From: Lanius collurio
Taxonomy: Eukaryota; Chordata; Aves; Passeriformes; Laniidae
Length of the DNA: 64,000 nucleotides
Direction of reading: 5' to 3'
Assembly (NCBI GenBank): GCA_020086605.1
Contig: JACBWW010000069.1
Location: 967,806-1,031,805, forward strand
Within the stretch, counting starts at the first letter, position 1, and each line of letters begins with the position of its first letter. The notes below the pieces were generated by a model. The model saw only the letters and a program-made list of their open reading frames with translations. It was not told the origin of the DNA and ran no database searches. Position numbers and translations under genes: made by a program. This document shows, in pieces, positions 59,001 to 64,000 of the stretch.

Positions 59001-60055
59001 TCCTAGTCTGGAGATTCAGCAGGAAACCACAAAAAAAATAGGAGATGCCTGTGTTTGTAAACTGACAGCGATGATCCCTTCATGCCCTTGCAGCAGCCAG
59101 AGGCCCAGGCAGGAGAGGATGAGCAAGCAGCCAAACTCTGCTGCAATCCGTGGGGAAAATAGTATCCTTGCCCCAGGAGTTTACATTGTCAGCAAACAAA
59201 GACTGGTCAGGAACTGGGATCACTAACTTCATTTACAAAAGGAAAACCAAAACTCCCATCAAGGATTTAAAGGTTGCCTCTTCCAAAAGCCCGGAGCGTT
59301 TTCCATTCCGTTAGAAGCTCTGGGGTGTGGGCAGCTGCAAATCCCGAGGGATCAATCTCACCTGAGCTCAGCTGTGCAGTCCAGGCCCCCTCTGCTTCAT
59401 CCAGAGGGTCTGAGTCACCCTGCAGAGGCTGGGCCTCTCCATCTCCTCTGGCTGCACAAGACATCACACTGACGGAAACACTCCAGTTTCCATGGAAAAA
59501 TAATAAAAATTAGCCCATCTTAATTATTATTGTCATCACTTCTTCTATTCATAGCTCCACTGTCATAGGGCATAGGAACATTCAATGTGACAAGCCAGGA
59601 CCCCACTTCTGTGCATTTTTTCCTAGCACTGTCACAAAAGAGATTTTAAAGGGGGTTTTTCAGGAGGGCCAGGATGGACCTCTGTGCTTTGGTTGCTTCG
59701 TGCAAGCATGGAACAGAGCACAAAATCCAGCACCTGTGCAGTGAAGAAGACATCAGCAACCCATGCAAAGCTTCTTGATTCTGAATGGGAAGTGGCAAGT
59801 GGCATGGGAACAGGAGAGAGGACAAAAAGGGCTGAATGAGTTTGGGAATGTTGGGAACCATCTAGAAATGCACTGTGGTGTGACATGATGACGGCCCCAT
59901 GGAAGCACAGAAACCTTTGCAAGAGCTTTCCAGGCAGGCAGCAGTGGTTGTAAGAGACAGAGGCCATGTTGAGATAGGAAGAGTTTGAGCAAAGTTGTAG
60001 CTCCACTGGTGGACAGAAGAAGGCACATCTTCAAGGAGTGCTGAAGAAGTTATAT
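59001..60055. other. Gene-free DNA, no feature recognised
   Basis: Mixed sequence. An 80-codon frame at 58984-59226 and a 124-codon minus-strand one at 59632-60006 show no motif. A short AT foldback (aataat..attatt) lies near 59500-59530. Confidence 0.5.
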
Positions 60056-60268
60056 TCATAGAATCACAGAACAATTTGTGTTGTAAGGGACACTTAAAAG
60101 CCATCTAGTTCATCCCTCTGCAGTAAGCAGGGACATCTTCAGCTAGATCTGGTTGCTCAGACCTTGAACACTTCCAGACTTGGGGCATCCGTCACCTCTC
60201 TGGGCCACCTGTGCCAATTCCTCACCACCCTCATTGTAAAAACTTTCTTCTCCATATCTGATATTCCT
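60056..60268 (-). mobile_element. CR1 LINE, 3' end, old diverged copy
   Basis: Antisense end reading 'ttcatagaatcacagaacaa', 'tttgtgttgtaagggacact', 'taaaagccatctagttcatc', 'gcagggacatcttcagctag', 'gaacacttccagacttgggg', 'cacctctctgggccacctgt' and 'aattcctcaccaccctcatt'. The block 'gtaaaaactttcttctccat' extends it into the part encoding the end of ORF2. Substitutions are more frequent than in the other copies, so it is older. Confidence 0.9.
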
Positions 60269-62068
60269 GTATTCTTAAAAATATGTTCTTAAAGTAGGGA
60301 AAGTCTGTTCACACTGGCTGCACTTTAAACATGCAAAGACTTCACAGCTGCCTGAATGCCTGTAATAGGACTGGGGATTGCAGGAAACCAAGGAAATCCA
60401 GAGGGACATTTGGGATCATTGCACTGAGGACCCAGTTAGCTAATGAGCATGTCTTTGACATTGTCCTCTGTAGCTACAATTTGAAGGCAATTCTCTTCTT
60501 TTGTTTCTGGGAGACAAAAAAAATATTGCTTAGGGACTTGTGGTATTGTTAAAAAAAATACAAAATTTAAAAAGGCCTTTAACTGAAAAAGTAAAACTAA
60601 TCTAACTCTTGTGCTCATGCATTCAGAGGAGAAGATTTAGGGAATGATTCTGAGCTTAGTGAAGCTGCAGAAGTAACCACAGGACTTCATTCAATATGAA
60701 AGGAAGAAGCAGTCACACATATGTACAGTTTCATGGAGTTAAGATAGGAGAGCTCCCCCAAAAATGAACTATGTAGGGTAGAAAAGAGGCAAATCAAAAC
60801 ATCTGTGGTAACAGGGCTTTGAAAACTCTGAATAAAAACTTTTTTTTGGACAAAGCAGTGTCTACAAGAGGCACTGCAAGTAAGAGGCCATCGTGTGCTT
60901 GATCCCGATGTGTCCTGGGCTCTCCACTCTCACAAGGAGCTCTTGCCTCCATTGCTCTCCCCTCCCAATGCACACGAGCTGTTTCTTCTCCAAATAAACT
61001 CATTCTTCGGGAAAAAGGGTCTAATGAGATGGCAGGTCTGGCAGCAGTGTCCTGCCCTTGTCCTGCCTGAGCCCAGTCCCCAGGCTGCTCCAGCCACTGT
61101 CCTCTGAGGCTGGAGATGAAGGAACGAGCCATCAACTTCCATATGGAGTCAAAGCCACTAGAGGGAGTCGATGTGTTTGCATGGCTCACACATCCATTCA
61201 TCTTCCCTTTCTCACTCTCCCCGTGGAAGAGAACTGGAACAGAAAGGGGGGAAAACACACCGGGAAGCTGCTCAGGACATTGCTCAACTCCCACTGGTGA
61301 ACGCTGCAGTAGCTCCACTGACTTCAGTGTTTCCAGTGAGTGGGATTGCTCTGGGTTTCCAGCCATGTAACTCAGCAGAAAATGGTCTGTTGGAGTCCCC
61401 AGGAATATTTATGTAAGTCTCAAGATCCCACCAGGAGAAGCAAGGGAAAAATGAGAGTCCAAAAAAAAGTTGGATGGTGGAGGTGCTGGAAGGACTACGC
61501 AAACTGACAGGGAAAGGCAGTAGGAATTACATGGGTTGGGTTTAGGGAGAAGGCTGAAGTAAGTAACAGGACTTTTGTGAAGAAAAGGTTGTTATAAAAA
61601 AGCATCAGGCCATCCAGCACCACTTGCTCTCCATGGCCAGTGTGGGAGGAAGGGCTGGTGGCTCATATCCTCCGCCTCAGGATCCAGAAGGACTCATCCT
61701 TGCAGAAAGCTGTGCTGGAAACCTCCTGAGATCCCCCAGCCCTGCACTTCCACCAGTTACAACTCTGAACCACAACCTAAAGGCAAGGAAAGTACCAAAG
61801 GTGGAGACATGTAGTATTCTGGGATCCTCTACGCACCCAGCCTTTCGGTTTCCCTTTTGGAATGACCGTTGTGATTAGCAAAGACGCAAGAATGTCCTTT
61901 GGCACATGGAGTTCATGGAAAGCCATCCTTTCCTCCACGCTCCAGGACAGCCAAACTCCATCCTCTCCCGAGGGGGAGCATGGACCACTGTCCAGCACTG
62001 CTTCCCAGACTATGACCTTCACAGCAGGGAGGAGTTGCTCTGCCTGTTTTTCGCCACCATGGGACTGA
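60269..62068. other. Gene-free DNA, no feature recognised
   Basis: Mixed sequence. The 190-codon minus-strand frame at 60794-61366 is the longest outside a known repeat or microsatellite region after 4582-5196, but contains no domain, signal or family motif I recognise. At 61314-61331, 'agctccactgacttcagt' resembles a word common in old amniote repeats; it is too short to assign. Confidence 0.5.
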
Positions 62069-62295
62069 CACAGAATCATGGAATATCCTGAATTGGACCC
62101 CCAGGGAGCAGGTTGAGCTCCTGGCCCTGCACAGAACAGTCCCAACAATCCCACCCTGTGCCTGAGAGTGTTGTCCAAACACTCCTGGAGCTCTGGCAGG
62201 CTGGGGCTGTGAACATTGCTTGGGGAGCCTGTTCACTGCCCCACCATCCTCTGGAGAAAGAACCTTTCCCAAGTATCCAACCACAACTCTAAATG
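62069..62295 (-). mobile_element. CR1 LINE, 3' end
   Basis: Antisense copy of the same group as 22441, but longer: 'acagaatcatggaatatcct', 'gagctcctggccctgcacag', 'accctgtgcctgagagtgtt', 'gtccaaacactcctggagct', 'tggggagcctgttcactgcc' and 'agaaagaacctttcccaagt'. A small rearrangement after 'gaattgga' replaces the usual 'agggacccacaaggatcat' block with 'cccccagggagcaggttg'. About 225 bases are present. Confidence 0.94.
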
Positions 62296-62984
62296 TGTTT
62301 TAAGCAGCAAGTTTTGCAGGCTTAAGCAAGACTTTCAGGCAGAGAGCCCCTCCTTATATCCCAGCCTGGGCTCTCAGCACATCAGTGTCCTCTGCAGGTT
62401 GTCCACAGCAGATGATGATGAAAAGATGTTGGCTGAAAGTTCCATCTGTGAGCCCCCAAAAAAGGGTCTGGAAGCAGGACTGCAACTTTTCTTACTAAAA
62501 ATATGAAATAACTTAATTGTTTTTCTTTTATGAAAGGAATTAAATCCATTCAGGGAAGAAATGTCAGGAGCTTCCTCTTGACAAATGGGATTTTCATCAG
62601 AATATGACAATTTCAAACTGAAGATCCTGAAGAGATGTACCAGTTTCAAACAAATCTTTATCTTGAGAAAAGTTGCTTGGGTCTAGTTCATCAGTCCTCA
62701 TGAATTAAAGGCTGTCCTGAAAAGCTCTTCAGAGGGACTCAAGGAAATGCTCTTTGCCTGGCATCTGGAGTCACATCCACTGCCCCCCTTGTCAAGGCTC
62801 AGCTGATGTGCAGCAATTCTCAGCAATCTAAATGTGCATCTAAGCTCCTCCAAAAAACCCTTAAATTCTCCTTGCAAGTCACATCTTAGGCCCCTCTTTT
62901 TAGGTATGCAATAATCAAGATGAGGAAAATACAATCAATAAAGCAGAGTTAACAAAAAATAGGGAACTAAATTGCAATAAACTT

Positions 62985-63013
62985 ATTTTTTCTCTCTCTC
63001 TTTTTCTTTTCAT
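62985..63013. repeat. Pyrimidine tract with short (CT)n
   Basis: T-rich run, then five CT units, then T-rich again. Confidence 0.85.
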
Positions 63014-63962
63014 TCAAAATGAATATTCTATCAAAACTAAGTGTCACAAACATTTCAACACCACGGTAGCATAATCTGTCTGTTCCCAGCAGTGGCCATC
63101 TGTAACCATGTTGCAGCTGGACCAAAATATTTGATTTGAAGTGATGCAGGACCTACCACACTGAGCTCCTCACCCTTGAATGGTCATTCCAGTTTTAACA
63201 CAAATAAGTAAACCTGAAACACTAATCCACCAGTTTTCCTCAGTGAGAGCAGTTTGCTTAAGGAGATTTTCTTTTGAGAGACCTTTATCTTTCTATCTGA
63301 AAGCTTCCGTGTTTGCCGGGATGCTGGCACGACAGAGTGACTGCACTCGAGTTCCCCAAATAAAGTACTGACAAATTTATTACCTGCAATAATATTTTCC
63401 TACCTCTGTGAGGTGGGTTGAACCTATTCCACTTTCCCCTTAGTAAAAAACAACACTGATGGCAGTAATTTATGTTTTGGTCAAGGCCAAGAGGACTAAT
63501 TAGAGCATATTAAGCTGAACTGTGCAGGCAGTTCCTGCTCTTCTCCCGGGTACAGATCCCATATGCCACAGGCATCCTCCTATCCATGTCCACGAATGGC
63601 TGTGCATGGGCTGGAAAGAGCATTTTGCTAACAGACATTTGTGCAGTTCCTTAGTAGGAACTTCCACTGTTTCCGGGATTCCTTAATCATTTCCCTAACA
63701 ACCACGGATAACAAATGTGACCTTCCTGTGAAAAATGAGGCTAGGTCTATAAACATGTTATTAAGAATAAATGAAGCTTTTAGTAGAAAGGGTTAGTTGG
63801 GGGTCTTTGCTGGGCTGTTAGCCTCTGGAAACCTGAATGTAAATAGAAAACAATTAAAACCCCAGCCCCAAAGGATGCTGCGCTCAGCCAGGGAGGCTGT
63901 AATTAAGTTTCTGCTGCTGTTAATCGCTTCTAAAGTGAGTGATCATAAATTACAAATGTGTG

Positions 63963-63989
63963 GAGGAGAGGAGAGGAGAGGAGAGGAGA
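63963..63989. repeat. (GGAGA)n pentanucleotide microsatellite
   Basis: About five perfect GGAGA units ending in 'gaatttattc'. It lies entirely inside the window. Confidence 0.95.
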
Positions 63990-64000
63990 ATTTATTCTTA

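Larger units (their letters stand above)
62296..64000. other. Gene-free right end, AT-rich from 62900
   Basis: Nothing coding is recognised. The part from about 62900 to 63960 is AT-rich, CpG-poor and repeat-free except for the pyrimidine tract at 62985, and resembles the other candidate regulatory blocks ('taattagagcatattaagct' near 63500, 'gtaattaagtttctgctgct' near 63900). Confidence 0.45.

Noticed and set aside
61306..61335. 'agctccactgacttcagt' resembling an old amniote inverted-repeat element
   Set aside because: Only about 18 bases match, without the second arm of the expected element, so chance is likely. The same applies to 34240-34260.
60794..61366. 190-codon minus-strand open frame
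   Set aside because: No family motif, splice context or recognisable similarity; length is within chance for 64 kb of mixed-composition DNA on six frames.
1..64000. Endogenous retrovirus, viral insertion, tRNA or rRNA genes, telomeric or large satellite arrays, and CRISPR-like arrays
   Set aside because: Reading both strands gave no LTR pair, no polymerase motif other than CR1 ORF2 remnants, no tRNA B-box with a cloverleaf, no TTAGGG array and no regularly spaced identical repeats.

Overview
This window looks like nuclear DNA from a bird, probably a passerine. The main evidence is at least twelve truncated copies of the CR1 LINE. They carry the typical avian 3' end: reading sense, a 'cccttccaacccaaaccatt' block followed by degenerate ATTCTATG-type repeats. 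The passerine assignment is an inference, because the commonest copies match passerine CR1 subfamilies as I remember them. There are no bacterial gene spacing, operons, tRNA or rRNA genes, or CRISPR arrays.

I found no protein-coding exon that I can defend. Open frames reach about 220 codons, but the longest lies in a CR1 copy. None of the others shows a family motif, a convincing exon structure or recognisable similarity. The window is therefore best read as intergenic or intronic DNA. It holds scattered repeats, two or three CpG-rich patches that could be promoters or first exons of unseen transcripts, and several AT-rich, repeat-poor blocks that look like conserved regulatory DNA.

Layout: 1-250 is a CpG-rich edge. 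251-7.7 kb holds a CR1 copy (1295-1596), a CpG-rich patch (2.49-2.9 kb) and two trinucleotide microsatellites. 7.7-13.7 kb holds two CR1 pieces and an imperfect hairpin at 10.02-10.13 kb. 13.7-14.3 kb is the strongest CpG-rich patch. 14.3-26.1 kb holds the longest CR1 copy (18.37-18.99 kb), a roughly 70-bp tandem repeat (19.2-19.45 kb) and three more CR1 pieces. 26.9-28.0 kb and 34.4-36.25 kb are repeat-poor AT-rich blocks, with a MIR-like ancient SINE between them at 33.1 kb. 41.8 kb has a likely ancient CR1 relic. 42.76-45.01 kb has two similar CR1 copies in inverted orientation around an AT-rich spacer. 45-56 kb is featureless apart from an AT-rich patch near 50.5 kb. 56.4-62.3 kb has three CR1 copies. 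The window ends with a GGAGA pentanucleotide repeat.

I did not find an undescribed biological system. The observations most worth testing are the hairpin at 10.0 kb, whose 5' arm contains the miR-30-type seed and forkhead core GTAAACA, the 70-bp tandem repeat, the inverted CR1 pair, and the candidate conserved blocks.
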